Of a stretch of DNA of 64,000 nt, positions 42,133 to 50,706 are shown piece after piece. The DNA lies in assembly GCA_024434115.1 (NCBI GenBank), contig QMIT01000009.1, positions 62,001 to 126,000 of the forward strand, read 5' to 3'. Position numbers and translations under genes: made by a program. The notes under the pieces are model-generated. The model was given only the letters and a program-made list of their open reading frames with translations, did no database searches and was not told the origin of the DNA. Source of the stretch: Chloroflexota bacterium (GTDB lineage: Bacteria; Chloroflexota; Anaerolineae; Aggregatilineales; J027). Positions within the stretch are counted from its first letter, which is position 1. The number at the start of each line of letters is the position of its first letter.

Positions 42133-43464
42133 ATGAACGAAGAAATCCTATCTCTCGACCAATATCTCAACCTGTTTCCGTGGACGGAAAGCCAAAAGGC
42201 CGCCGGGGACATCCTAGAGTGGTTGTGGCATTATGAGGTCAAAGCGCCTGTAGACCAGCTTTGGCCTCATTTGTGTGATACCAACCGCTTTAACCGCGAC
42301 CTCGGCTATGATGGTTTAGAATTTGTCGAGAAGGCGGGAATTTTATATGGGGCATCCGGCACAGACCGCCTCCGCTGGGAATGGATTGAGTATCCTTGGG
42401 ATTGGGTCTATGGGCGGTATTCGATTCATCTCCGCACCTATACACGCGGCCTGCTGCTGCATAATCGCTCCGGCTATTATCTGCAACCGCTGAATGAGGG
42501 TCAATCTACGCGGGTTTATGGCTATATCGGCTCGGTATTTGATAACCCATTAGGGCGGCGTTATCTCAAAAATTATGAAAGCCGCTTCGAGGCCCGCTTT
42601 CAGTCGGTATTCCGCAGAATTGAGCAGCGCCTGTTGGGTCAGCCCGAAACCCAAAATGTATATGACATCCGCCTGCTTGAAATGGGTCAAAATACTCAAC
42701 AGCAGTTGGAGGCCATGCGCGAAAAATTGGTGCGGCTTGGCCTTGCACCAATGCTGATAGACCGATTGATGCAGTATCTTTTTGAAGCCGATCAGATTGA
42801 ATTGCAGCGAATTCGGATTGTGCCGCTAGCGAAGACGTGGAATGTGCCACTCGAAGATATGCTCAAGGTATGTTTGGGGGCGGTACGGGTTGGCTTATTT
42901 ACCATTTCGTGGGATGTGATTTGTCCCCATTGTCGCGGGGTACGTCTTGAAGCCCCAACGATGACGATCATTCCAAACTCGGTGCGCTGTGATGCCTGTG
43001 AATTGGATTTTGTGACGACTGCCGACCATGCGGTGGAAGTGACCTTTCGGATTCGGCCTGAAATCAAAGAAGTACCCCAAGCCGCTTTTTGCAGTGCCGA
43101 ACCGAACAAAAAGCGCCATATCAAAATCCAGAAAAATCTACCTCCCTCAGCCCAAAATGAAGTGATTGAAGTGTTTCTGCCCGCCGGGAACTATCGGATG
43201 CGGGTGAATGGCTTTAACGACCTGATGAGTTTTGAGGTACGTGGCGAAGGATTAATGGATGGGGTGGTTGGGGCAGAACTTAGCCTAACAACGCGACAAT
43301 CCGGCAAAGTGATTTTGAATAACCCTCATCCCCGCCCGGTGATATTTGTATTGGAAGAAGTGCGCTGGCCCGATGATGCCCTACAACCCGCCGAGGTATT
43401 AAAACAAACGGGTTTTGAAGATGTTTTGAAAGGCCAACCCGAACCCACAATACCCGTCACATAA
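42133..43464 (+). CDS. DUF5939-type protein lacking the usual cyclase domain
   Basis: The 443-residue cytoplasmic protein has an N-terminal START/SRPBCC-like part (about 30-180: LWHYEVKAPVDQLWPHLCDTNRFNRDLG), a helical middle, a zinc ribbon (CPHC at about 265, CDAC at about 287) and a C-terminal beta domain (FVLEEVRWPDDALQPAEV). In many homologues this DUF5939 arrangement is followed by a class III cyclase catalytic domain; here the chain ends 29 residues after WPDDAL. The protein could therefore be a stand-alone sensor or a partner of a separate cyclase such as the CHASE2 protein. GGAGG precedes the ATG, 47 bp after hisS. Confidence 0.8.
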   Translation: MNEEILSLDQYLNLFPWTESQKAAGDILEWLWHYEVKAPVDQLWPHLCDTNRFNRDLGYDGLEFVEKAGILYGASGTDRLRWEWIEYPWDWVYGRYSIHLRTYTRGLLLHNRSGYYLQPLNEGQSTRVYGYIGSVFDNPLGRRYLKNYESRFEARFQSVFRRIEQRLLGQPETQNVYDIRLLEMGQNTQQQLEAMREKLVRLGLAPMLIDRLMQYLFEADQIELQRIRIVPLAKTWNVPLEDMLKVCLGAVRVGLFTISWDVICPHCRGVRLEAPTMTIIPNSVRCDACELDFVTTADHAVEVTFRIRPEIKEVPQAAFCSAEPNKKRHIKIQKNLPPSAQNEVIEVFLPAGNYRMRVNGFNDLMSFEVRGEGLMDGVVGAELSLTTRQSGKVILNNPHPRPVIFVLEEVRWPDDALQPAEVLKQTGFEDVLKGQPEPTIPVT

Positions 43465-43492
43465 AAAGGGCCATTTTGCCGCATGGTTGGCG

Positions 43493-43521
43493 TTGACGTG
43501 GCGTGGAGTCAATGCTATACT
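43493..43521 (+). promoter_or_regulatory. infC operon promoter
   Basis: TTGACG (43493-43498), 17 bp, TATACT (43516-43521); a start of transcription near 43528 leaves a leader of about 50 nt before the proposed infC start codon. Confidence 0.7.
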
Positions 43522-43578
43522 GTCGCCACCATCAATTATTTTTAACGTCATTATGTTTCAGTTTGAAAGGGTCAGCTT

Positions 43579-44103
43579 ATCAGCGACGATTTTCGTATCA
43601 ATGAACAAATTCGCGCCCGCGAAGTTCGATTGATTACAGACACGAATGAAAATATCGGGGTTGTGTCTCTGCATACTGCGCTGCAAATGGCGCAAGAGCG
43701 TGAACTGGATTTGGTAGAAGTTGCTCCCAACGCCGTCCCACCCGTAGTGCGGATTATGGACTTTGGCAAGTTTCTCTATCAAAAACAGAAGCGCGAGCGA
43801 GCCGCAAAAACACAGCAGAAGACGATTGAAGTCAAAGAAATTCGGCTGCGCCCCAAGACGGATGAACACCATTTGGGATTCAAAATCCGTGATGCCCGTC
43901 GCTGGTTGCAAGACGGCATGAAGGTCAAAGTGCGTGTGCGGTTTAAGGGACGTGAAATTGAATATCCCAAAATTGCCCGCGATATGCTTGAAATAATTGT
44001 CAAAGATTTGCAGGATATTGCAATTATTGAACAAGCACCGATGATGGAAGGCCATACGATGTTGATGCTGTTGGCCCCCAATCCGGAGAAGATTAAGAAA
44101 TAA
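43579..44103 (+). CDS. infC: Translation initiation factor IF-3 with proposed AUC start codon
   Basis: The frame encodes the whole of IF-3, beginning SDDFRINEQIRAREVRLITD, but the region before the TTG at 43630 has no ATG, GTG or TTG back to an in-frame TGA at 43564-43566. The conserved N-terminus (DFRINEQIR.REVRLI) must be translated, and an ATC at 43579 lies about seven bases after an AAAGGG ribosome site, giving a normal 174-residue protein. IF-3 rejects non-standard start codons, and E. coli infC uses AUU for autoregulation, so AUC here would have the same logic. Later hallmarks: IMDFGKFLYQ, KEIRLRPKTDEHHLGFKI, KVRVRFKGREI. First gene of the infC-rpmI-rplT operon. Confidence 0.92.
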   Translation: MSDDFRINEQIRAREVRLITDTNENIGVVSLHTALQMAQERELDLVEVAPNAVPPVVRIMDFGKFLYQKQKRERAAKTQQKTIEVKEIRLRPKTDEHHLGFKIRDARRWLQDGMKVKVRVRFKGREIEYPKIARDMLEIIVKDLQDIAIIEQAPMMEGHTMLMLLAPNPEKIKK

Positions 44104-44149
44104 GCGCTGTTTGATATTTTGATTGAGGTCAAACCGAGAAAGTCCAGAT

Positions 44150-44169
44150 GCCGCATACACCCATGCGGC
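44150..44169 (+). promoter_or_regulatory. Hairpin in the infC-rpmI spacer
   Basis: GCCGCAT (44150-44156) and ATGCGGC (44163-44169) form a perfect 7-bp stem with a 6-nt loop, 14 bases before the rpmI ribosome site. In other bacteria L20 binds an RNA structure near this position to repress rpmI-rplT; this could be part of such an element or a processing site. Confidence 0.5.
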
Positions 44170-44196
44170 GTTCATTTGTCATAAGGAGTTTTTGAA

Positions 44197-44451
44197 GTGC
44201 CGCGTAAATCTACTAAAACTGGCAAGCAGAAGCTAAAGACGCACAAGTCTACTGCCAAGCGCTTTAAGGTGACTGGTACAGGCAAAATTATGCGTACAAA
44301 GGGCGGCAAGAGCCATTTGCGCCGCCGCAAGTCTGCCCGCGTGAAGGACGACTTCGACAATATGATTGAAGTGTCCCACAACAGCGACATCAAAAAGGTA
44401 CGTCGTCTGGCCCCCTATCTGCGTAAATATAAAGCCAACCCCCCAGCCTAA
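44197..44451 (+). CDS. rpmI: 50S ribosomal protein L35
   Basis: The 84-residue basic protein begins at GTG behind an AAGGAG site (MPRKSTKTGKQKLKTHKSTAKRFKVTGTGK) and has the L35 pattern HLRRRKS and VRRLAPYL. It is longer than the usual 64-66 residues through a C-terminal tail and a slightly extended N-terminus. It binds 23S rRNA; the gene sits in the conserved order infC-rpmI-rplT. Confidence 0.95.
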   Translation: MPRKSTKTGKQKLKTHKSTAKRFKVTGTGKIMRTKGGKSHLRRRKSARVKDDFDNMIEVSHNSDIKKVRRLAPYLRKYKANPPA

Positions 44452-44487
44452 GGCTGTAGGCAAGAAAATCTGAGGAGTAATTAGAGA

Positions 44488-44835
44488 ATGGCTCGTGTAA
44501 AAGGTGGTTACGTCACTCGCCGTCGCCACAAGAAAGTTTTGAAACTGACCAAGGGCCAGTGGGACACCAAACATAAACTGTTCCGCCGTGCCAATGAAGC
44601 GATGATGAAAAGCCTGTGGTATTCCTATCGGGATCGTCGTCAACGCCGCCGTGATCTGCGCCGCCTGTGGATTGCCCGTATCAATGCGGCTGCCCGTATC
44701 AATGGCGTAAAATACAGCGTGTTTATTGACGCCCTGAAGAAGAATAATATCGAACTAGATCGTAAAATTCTGGCCGATATTGCGGTGCGCGACCCCGAAA
44801 CGTTCAGCAAGCTGGTCAAGTCGGTTAAAGCCTAA
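44488..44835 (+). CDS. rplT: 50S ribosomal protein L20
   Basis: The 115-residue protein ([25 protein letters not shown]) has the L20 stretches [21 protein letters not shown] and [28 protein letters not shown]. It is needed for early assembly of the large subunit and usually represses its own operon. A good terminator follows. Confidence 0.96.
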   Translation: MARVKGGYVTRRRHKKVLKLTKGQWDTKHKLFRRANEAMMKSLWYSYRDRRQRRRDLRRLWIARINAAARINGVKYSVFIDALKKNNIELDRKILADIAVRDPETFSKLVKSVKA

Positions 44836-44865
44836 AACGCTTTCGCCTAAAATAGACTAAACAAT

Positions 44866-44890
44866 AGGTGGAGATTGCATCCACCTTTTT
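44866..44890 (+). terminator. Rho-independent terminator of infC-rpmI-rplT
   Basis: AGGTGGA (44866-44872), loop GATTGCA, TCCACCT (44880-44886), followed by TTTT: a classic intrinsic terminator. Confidence 0.85.
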
Positions 44891-44922
44891 GTGCTTCTAG
44901 TGCAGGAATATACCGATCACCC

Positions 44923-45696
44923 ATGATTACTTCATCCGACAATGCCCGTATCAAACAAGTACGTGGTCTGCTGACCCAAGCTAAACAGCGGCGGCAGGAA
45001 CAAAGATGTGTGCTAGAAGGCGTGCGGCTGATTGAAGATGCCCTTTTAGAGGGGGTACAGCCGGATTTTGTGGTGTATCGCCCCGACGCTGCACTGAAAA
45101 TATCCCCATCGGCAGACCTGTTGAACCGCCTGCAATCCCAAAATATCCCGTGTTTGGAAACCGACCCAAGCCTATTCAATAAATTGAGCTATACGCAAAA
45201 CCCGCAAGGAGTATTAGCGGTCTGCCCATTGCCAGAACTTACCCCACCTCAGCCCTTGAGCCTAGTCTTGATTTTGGATGGTATCGGCGACCCCGGTAAT
45301 CTTGGCAGTGCCTTACGCACGGCGGGGGCAGTGGGGGTGGATTTGGTCATCTTGTCGCCGGATACGGTAGATCCATTTAATCCCAAAGTGCTGCGCGGCG
45401 GGATGGGGGCACATTTCCGGCTGCCAATTCAACAGCAGACATGGGTCGAAATTGGGCAGTTGGGTTTGCCGATGGTGCTTGCCGATGCCGACGGAGAACG
45501 GCATATTTTTGAGGTGGATTGGACAAGCCCCGTCGCGCTGGTGTTGGGAAATGAGGCACATGGCCCCAGTCAACAGGCCCGTGCGTTGGCTTCGCAGAGG
45601 GTACGGATTCCAATGGTTTCGGCGGAATCACTCAACGCAGCGATGGCAGCCAGCGTGATTTTGTATGAGATTTTCCGCCAACGGCATTACGCCTGA
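44923..45696 (+). CDS. TrmH/SpoU family RNA 2'-O-ribose methyltransferase
   Basis: The 257-residue protein has an N-terminal RNA-binding substrate domain (MITSSDNARIKQVRGLLTQAKQRRQEQRCVLEGVRL) and a SPOUT catalytic domain with LILDGIGDPGNLGSALRTAGAVG, LGNEAHG and IPMVSAESLNAAMAASVILYE, the three SpoU motifs. It methylates a ribose in 23S rRNA or tRNA. I chose the ATG at 44923, since the 16-codon longer form would begin within the rplT terminator. It converges on the next gene with a 10-bp overlap. Confidence 0.9.
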   Translation: MITSSDNARIKQVRGLLTQAKQRRQEQRCVLEGVRLIEDALLEGVQPDFVVYRPDAALKISPSADLLNRLQSQNIPCLETDPSLFNKLSYTQNPQGVLAVCPLPELTPPQPLSLVLILDGIGDPGNLGSALRTAGAVGVDLVILSPDTVDPFNPKVLRGGMGAHFRLPIQQQTWVEIGQLGLPMVLADADGERHIFEVDWTSPVALVLGNEAHGPSQQARALASQRVRIPMVSAESLNAAMAASVILYEIFRQRHYA

Positions 45697-47072
45697 TTTT
45701 CCCGTTCGAGCAGCAACTCCGCGATTAGCTCCGCTCCGCGATTTTGCCAGTTATAGAGGGTGCGCGGTGGCACATTAATCTGAAACCACTTCAACATGCT
45801 GGTGATTGAACTGTCCACATCCTCGCCAGCGGGGTGATTTTTATAGGGACTGACCCCAACCACATAGGGATAGTAGAGGGCATTAAAAAACCGCCATTCA
45901 TCTGTCGTACCAAATTTTTCAGCCGATTGAGGACGCAGGGTTTCAATACATTCGGCCAAGACTTGGCGCAATTCGTGGGCACGATGGATGGAATTGGCCT
46001 CGTGAGTGAGGCGTTTGGTGACAATCTGCATATCGGTGAGGGGGCTGGCGGCAAGACGTGGCAGATTTTGCATATGGCTGAGGGCGCGGCGAGTCAGTCG
46101 GACAAAATCGGCGTGGTCAAGGCTGGCAATCGCGGGGGTGGCTTCGGGACGGCGTACTTCGTTGAGCATCAAGGTACGGAGAGCTTCCCGTGCTTCGGCA
46201 TCCTTTGAACCCGATTTATACAACAGCCGATCCAAAAACTGCTCAATTTGCCCTCCCAGCGGAATCCCCAAGCTAATCACGGCGAGGGTGCCCAATAGGG
46301 CCAACGCGAGGGCGGGTGTCCATGTATCGGCACTCAGCAGGGCGATACCCCAAGGGGTCACGATAATCATCAAGGCTAGCAACACTTTTAGGAGGGTAAA
46401 ACTAAGATCGCGGCGCACCGCCTGACCTTCGGAGACGGCATCATAGACAATCGCGGCGATGCCAAACATGATGACATCTGCCACGACGAAGGCAAAGACA
46501 AACGCAGGTGAAAACCACCCCGGCAGCAGACATATCATCCCACCAAGATATGCCAAACCCGCCAAACGCAGTGCATTAAAAGGACGATAGGCACGATCTT
46601 GTTTGGTAGTCGCTTTAAAATTTTGATGCAGCAGCCATGCCGCCACCGCCGTTACCCCGATATTGTAAACGGCATATGTCCAAAAAAGTGGGCCGGGGTC
46701 ATGTGTCTGAAAATCCATCAACTCGCTGCCGACCCAACCGCCGAATACCAGTACCATCGCAATCGGCATAAGCAGTGTCCACCACGCCCGATCAAGCGCC
46801 AATTGGTCACCGGGTCGCAGCAAAATAGCGATGCGTGTCCACAGTGCGACAGGCAGGGGATACGCGACCCATAATAGGCGAGATACCCATTCGACCCGTC
46901 CCCCAAATTCATGCCCCAAATATAAGTCGGCTTGAATCAGGGCATAGCTGATAAGTACCCCTGCCGCCGCCACCGAAATCGGATGGAAGCGCCCTCGACT
47001 CAGTAAATAACCCGCCAGCGTGAGGGTAATGAAATAAGCGGAGAGTTGGAGTATGGAAAGTAGGGCCTGCAT
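45687..47072 (-). CDS. Multi-span membrane protein with cytoplasmic C-terminal domain, unknown function
   Basis: The 461-residue protein has about eight spans in the first 280 residues, arranged like 7TM sensor modules (7TMR-type N-termini of histidine kinases). A soluble C-terminal domain of about 175 residues contains TRRALSHMQNLPRLAASPLTD and ends in MLKWFQINVPPRTLYNWQNRGAELIAELL, which looks helix-turn-helix-like. No kinase, cyclase or phosphatase motif is present. It may be a membrane-bound sensor with an unusual output domain; I do not recognise the family. Confidence 0.7.
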   Translation of the reverse strand: MQALLSILQLSAYFITLTLAGYLLSRGRFHPISVAAAGVLISYALIQADLYLGHEFGGRVEWVSRLLWVAYPLPVALWTRIAILLRPGDQLALDRAWWTLLMPIAMVLVFGGWVGSELMDFQTHDPGPLFWTYAVYNIGVTAVAAWLLHQNFKATTKQDRAYRPFNALRLAGLAYLGGMICLLPGWFSPAFVFAFVVADVIMFGIAAIVYDAVSEGQAVRRDLSFTLLKVLLALMIIVTPWGIALLSADTWTPALALALLGTLAVISLGIPLGGQIEQFLDRLLYKSGSKDAEAREALRTLMLNEVRRPEATPAIASLDHADFVRLTRRALSHMQNLPRLAASPLTDMQIVTKRLTHEANSIHRAHELRQVLAECIETLRPQSAEKFGTTDEWRFFNALYYPYVVGVSPYKNHPAGEDVDSSITSMLKWFQINVPPRTLYNWQNRGAELIAELLLERENQA

Positions 47073-47146
47073 AGTGTCATCTATCCGAAAAAAGGGCGAT
47101 TATTGAAAACCGCCCTCGTCATCGCCATCCCACGTATTATCGCATA

Positions 47147-47560
47147 TTAGCGATTTTCGCGGAGGGCCAGATGCCAGATGAATGCTAACAGTCCACCACC
47201 AACCGCCATTGCGATAGATGTGGCGACGCCGAGTGTGTTGAATTCCACTGCTAATGGAGCAACGAGGAAATCAACCCCCATCATGAGCATCACGAAACGG
47301 GCGATCTTGAAATTGCGTGGGGTGATAGTGCCCTCACGCGCCACCCACAACTGCCACAGGGCATAGAGACTGAAGATGCCCCCTTCGAGCCGCAGTATGA
47401 CATCGGCGCTGTCCGACATGCCGAGGGCATCTATCACGGTGCTGGTGGCAAAGATGATGAACGCCCCCGAAATAAGGGTGAGTACCGCATCCCCCCGCCA
47501 CAGCAGTTTGAATAGATTGAGCGTTCCGGTTTGACGAGCTAAAGTTGCCTGTTGAGCCAT
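47147..47560 (-). CDS. Small four-span membrane protein, unknown function
   Basis: The 137-residue protein has about four hydrophobic segments (LLWRGDAVLTLISGAFIIFATS; IFSLYALWQLWVA; FVMLMMGVDFLVAPLAV; IAMAVGGGLLAFIWHLAL). AGGAG precedes the ATG. No charged motif suggests an enzyme. Confidence 0.7.
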   Translation of the reverse strand: MAQQATLARQTGTLNLFKLLWRGDAVLTLISGAFIIFATSTVIDALGMSDSADVILRLEGGIFSLYALWQLWVAREGTITPRNFKIARFVMLMMGVDFLVAPLAVEFNTLGVATSIAMAVGGGLLAFIWHLALRENR

Positions 47561-47686
47561 CTAAAATTCTCCTGATCCGGCAGATCAAATTGAATTGAAC
47601 CGATGCCGTCATCATGGCCCAAAACGCACTGCCAACACGAGACAAGACACTGCCATTTACTGCCAAATTTTAGAAATAATGGGGTT

Positions 47687-47709
47687 GGGCGATATTAAAA
47701 AAGTCGCCC
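47687..47709 (-). terminator. Hairpin downstream of the GNAT gene
   Basis: GGGCGA (47687-47692) and TCGCCC (47704-47709) flank an A-rich loop, one base beyond the GNAT stop codon; no T-run follows on the gene's strand, so termination strength is doubtful. Confidence 0.4.
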
Positions 47710-48570
47710 TTACGAATTTACAGGCGTGTCAAACCGATATTCGTCCACATCACAAATCGGCTCATAGCCAATTTCTTGATAGATGTGGTTGGAGGTCGGG
47801 TTGCTAAGGTCGGTGTAGAGGAAACAGAATTTACGTCCCGTATCCAGTTGCAATTGACTGAGGGCAGCGACACAGGCACTGGCATAGCCTTTTTTGCGAA
47901 ATTCGGGCGGTGTATACACTGGCCCAATACGGATGCCGTTGGGGGTAGGGCCGCCGCGCCCTGCCATCGAAACTGCCTCGCCGTCGTGTTCCCATAAATA
48001 TATTTTGCGGGTCTCGGAGACGAAATAACGATCTACCAGTTGGGGCACATCTGAATTGTCCACGACTCCCATCGCTTCTTGGCGGAAGGCGGCAAACCAT
48101 TGAATCAACAACAGGCGGTCATCGGGGGTGGCAACTCGAAACGAGCCGGGGATACCTGTCACCGAGTTGACGTGCGAAAGCTGATAGATACGTTCGCGCA
48201 TGTTGAGCCGATAAGGTTGGCGGGTCATGGCCTGCCATAAATCCGCAAAGGTTTTGCCAATCGGGACCGTCGCAATTACCCCCGTCAGGATACCATAAGC
48301 GCTTTGCACATCATTTGCCAAGACGGTGAGGGCATCCGGGCGGGTGACATGCGAAATAATCAGGTTATGTGGCGGGGTACGGATGGTTATTAGGACAATT
48401 TTGCCCGCATCCTCGACCACTGCCAAATAAAACTGTGGATAAACCTCCGGGTCGTGGATCAGGGTATTGGTCAGACCGAGAATTAAATTGTGCTCGGCTT
48501 CTCGTTCCATCAAAAACGCCTCGGCATCCTGCAAAAATTCACGAGGGTCGCTAAAACGCCTCAATTGCAT
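47710..48570 (-). CDS. GNAT family N-acetyltransferase
   Basis: The 286-residue protein has a divergent N-terminal half and a C-terminal GNAT domain (about 150-280) with the acetyl-CoA motif IGPVYTPPEFRKKGYASACVAAL and the end motif CFLYTDLSNPTSNHIYQEIGYEPICDVDEYRF. This is the FR47-like two-domain group. Acceptor unknown. A GGAGGGAAG ribosome site precedes the ATG. The upstream propeller gene ends 15 bases before it, so the two may be cotranscribed. Confidence 0.88.
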   Translation of the reverse strand: MQLRRFSDPREFLQDAEAFLMEREAEHNLILGLTNTLIHDPEVYPQFYLAVVEDAGKIVLITIRTPPHNLIISHVTRPDALTVLANDVQSAYGILTGVIATVPIGKTFADLWQAMTRQPYRLNMRERIYQLSHVNSVTGIPGSFRVATPDDRLLLIQWFAAFRQEAMGVVDNSDVPQLVDRYFVSETRKIYLWEHDGEAVSMAGRGGPTPNGIRIGPVYTPPEFRKKGYASACVAALSQLQLDTGRKFCFLYTDLSNPTSNHIYQEIGYEPICDVDEYRFDTPVNS

Positions 48571-48585
48571 GGTCTTCCCTCCCGT

Positions 48586-50595
48586 TTACTGGGGTACTGT
48601 CGGTGGCTGCGGCGGCGCGGCGGATGGGATGGCCTGCCCAAAAGTTGGCTGCGACGAAATGGCAATCAGGCTTGGCTCGGTTGATCCCGGTGCAAGGAAA
48701 TACAGCTTCGTTTCCGGCATGGCAAAACGCAATTGGGTAGTGTCCACGTTTTGCGCGAATCCCAAAATCATGTCACGGTCACTGGGGATAAGGCTAAAGA
48801 CAATGCCAGCTTGATTGGGGGCGACGGCCAATTTCCCGATGGCATAACCCTGACCCTGCCAGATGGGGATGGCTGTGCCGTTGCTGAGGTCATATTCGAT
48901 GATGGACACCGTGTTCAATACCGACAGATAGGGGAAGATGCCTAATTGTTCTTCGGCGCGTTCTTGGAGGGTGGGGTCGCTGACCTCAAACGGCTCACCT
49001 GAAGGCGCATAGGTGGTGTAATAAAATTTGCTGCTGTTGGCGGCCCATGCCAATTGATCGGGGGTATCCAACATGGCAATTTCGGTGCGTTCGCCGTTCA
49101 TCATATTGATGAGTACGGTTTGATTGCCTGCCAAAGCCAACAACTGCTGACGATCAGGTGATAGAACCGCATGGCGTAAATCTGACCCCAAATTGAGGGA
49201 GGTGTTATCGGTGGGATTCCAAATCGCCAAGCCTTCCCCCGCACAGGAAGTTGTGTATAGAAAACGATTGTCAGGTAGCCAATCAAAACTAAACGGGTTG
49301 CCATATGGCCCAGTTTCGCGCTGATACAGGCGTTCCGCCACATATGGACTGGTTTCAACTTCACAGCCCTCGGTGAATGGTACTGTCCCCAGTGTTTGTT
49401 TATCATCTCCATTGGGCAGGGCGGTGCTGACGGTGAGCAGGCCTACTTGGTCAGCGGGTGTTAAATAGGCGATACGTTCGCCAGTGATTGACCAGCTTGC
49501 CGGGAAATTGGTGGCAACAGGATTGGCAAAAATGACGCTGCGTTTGCCTGTATCCGACACCTCTAAGCGTTGATTACCATTTTCCAGCAATTCAAAATAG
49601 GCCAGATATTGAGCATTGGGGGAAAAATTCAATCCCCGGCGATCCCGACGGGCATTGTTGGTGACGCCATACCCCGGTAAATAAACATACGATCCCAGAT
49701 AGACATCATTAGCAAACACATGGGCGAAGGGGTACCCCGCCAACAATTGGGCCGTATTGCCAGTTGGAACGGGTGTTACCCCTGTATCATCAGCAGCGAC
49801 TTGGCCCGTCGAAAATTCAAAGGAATCCAAAATCGCCAAAAAGTTGCCTGCCCACCCCTCATATTGTTCCAGTGGGGCGGATTGCAGAATGACATAGCCG
49901 TCGCCTTCCACACCCACCGGAATGGCAGTGGTACGAAATTGATGGACGACCTCCCCACAAATTGCTTTATATTGCGCAGTTAGGGCGGTGCTGGCCCCAA
50001 TCGCGTTGGGGGCTTGCAAATCTTCGACAAAGCCCGCTTCTCGAATGGCCTCATTGAGCAACAAATCGGCATTGCCAACACCCACTTTATGCTGAATTTC
50101 GATGAGGGGGTTGGCGCAATTTTTCGTGCCGTCGGGTGAGATAATCACCAGTGACAGGTCTTCACTTGCCGCAACCTGCCATGTTTCGGGGTAGTCAATC
50201 ATAAACGCCGTGTTTTGATAGCTCCGATAGCCAATTGCCACCGTCCGGTTGATGGGGGTGCATAACACAACGGTGTTGCCATTTACATCGCTATGTAGTT
50301 CATAGGTGGTCGGGTCTTGGTCAATGGTAAATTGCCAGATATAGCCCTGCACCTCGCCTTGTACATAACTTACCCCGGCTTGCGGACAACCGAGGCTGGA
50401 ATCTTGCCATGTTGTCAACTGATAGGTGTAGTTAACCAACGTATAGTTGCGCCCCAATTGCTGGGCAAAATAGTCTTTGACGCGCTGGAGCACCGTCTCT
50501 AATGGAGTTTGGGCGTGGACTGTGGGTGGCATCAAAATCCCCACAATGAGCAGGCAAACAAGAATGGGGAGGAGTTTGAGATTTGGTTGTTTCAT
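48586..50595 (-). CDS. Large secreted beta-propeller protein
   Basis: The 669-residue product starts MKQPNLKLLPILVCLLIVGILMPP with signal cleavage near VHAQ (residue 28). Residues 30-110 form a small domain (LGCPQAGVSYVQGEVQGYIWQFTID), 115-255 a PsbP-like or lipoprotein-like domain (TAFMIDYPETWQVAASEDLSLVIIS), and the rest repeated propeller blades (FSPNAQYLAYFELLENGNQRLEVSDTG). The ATG at 50595 is used because the preceding 33 residues in frame are not signal-like. Extracellular function unknown. Confidence 0.8.
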   Translation of the reverse strand: MKQPNLKLLPILVCLLIVGILMPPTVHAQTPLETVLQRVKDYFAQQLGRNYTLVNYTYQLTTWQDSSLGCPQAGVSYVQGEVQGYIWQFTIDQDPTTYELHSDVNGNTVVLCTPINRTVAIGYRSYQNTAFMIDYPETWQVAASEDLSLVIISPDGTKNCANPLIEIQHKVGVGNADLLLNEAIREAGFVEDLQAPNAIGASTALTAQYKAICGEVVHQFRTTAIPVGVEGDGYVILQSAPLEQYEGWAGNFLAILDSFEFSTGQVAADDTGVTPVPTGNTAQLLAGYPFAHVFANDVYLGSYVYLPGYGVTNNARRDRRGLNFSPNAQYLAYFELLENGNQRLEVSDTGKRSVIFANPVATNFPASWSITGERIAYLTPADQVGLLTVSTALPNGDDKQTLGTVPFTEGCEVETSPYVAERLYQRETGPYGNPFSFDWLPDNRFLYTTSCAGEGLAIWNPTDNTSLNLGSDLRHAVLSPDRQQLLALAGNQTVLINMMNGERTEIAMLDTPDQLAWAANSSKFYYTTYAPSGEPFEVSDPTLQERAEEQLGIFPYLSVLNTVSIIEYDLSNGTAIPIWQGQGYAIGKLAVAPNQAGIVFSLIPSDRDMILGFAQNVDTTQLRFAMPETKLYFLAPGSTEPSLIAISSQPTFGQAIPSAAPPQPPTVPQ

Positions 50596-50706
50596 GAAAT
50601 TTCTGATAAAGACGCTAGGGAATAAAAATCGAGCCTTCAGGATACACGATAGGCTTCTGAGGCGGCAAGGGCACGGCGGCAATACGTCAGGCAATAATAT
50701 GCCAAC

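Noticed and set aside
43558-44175. 205-codon reverse frame opposite infC
   Set aside because: The plus strand encodes the complete IF-3; the reverse frame has no conserved motif.
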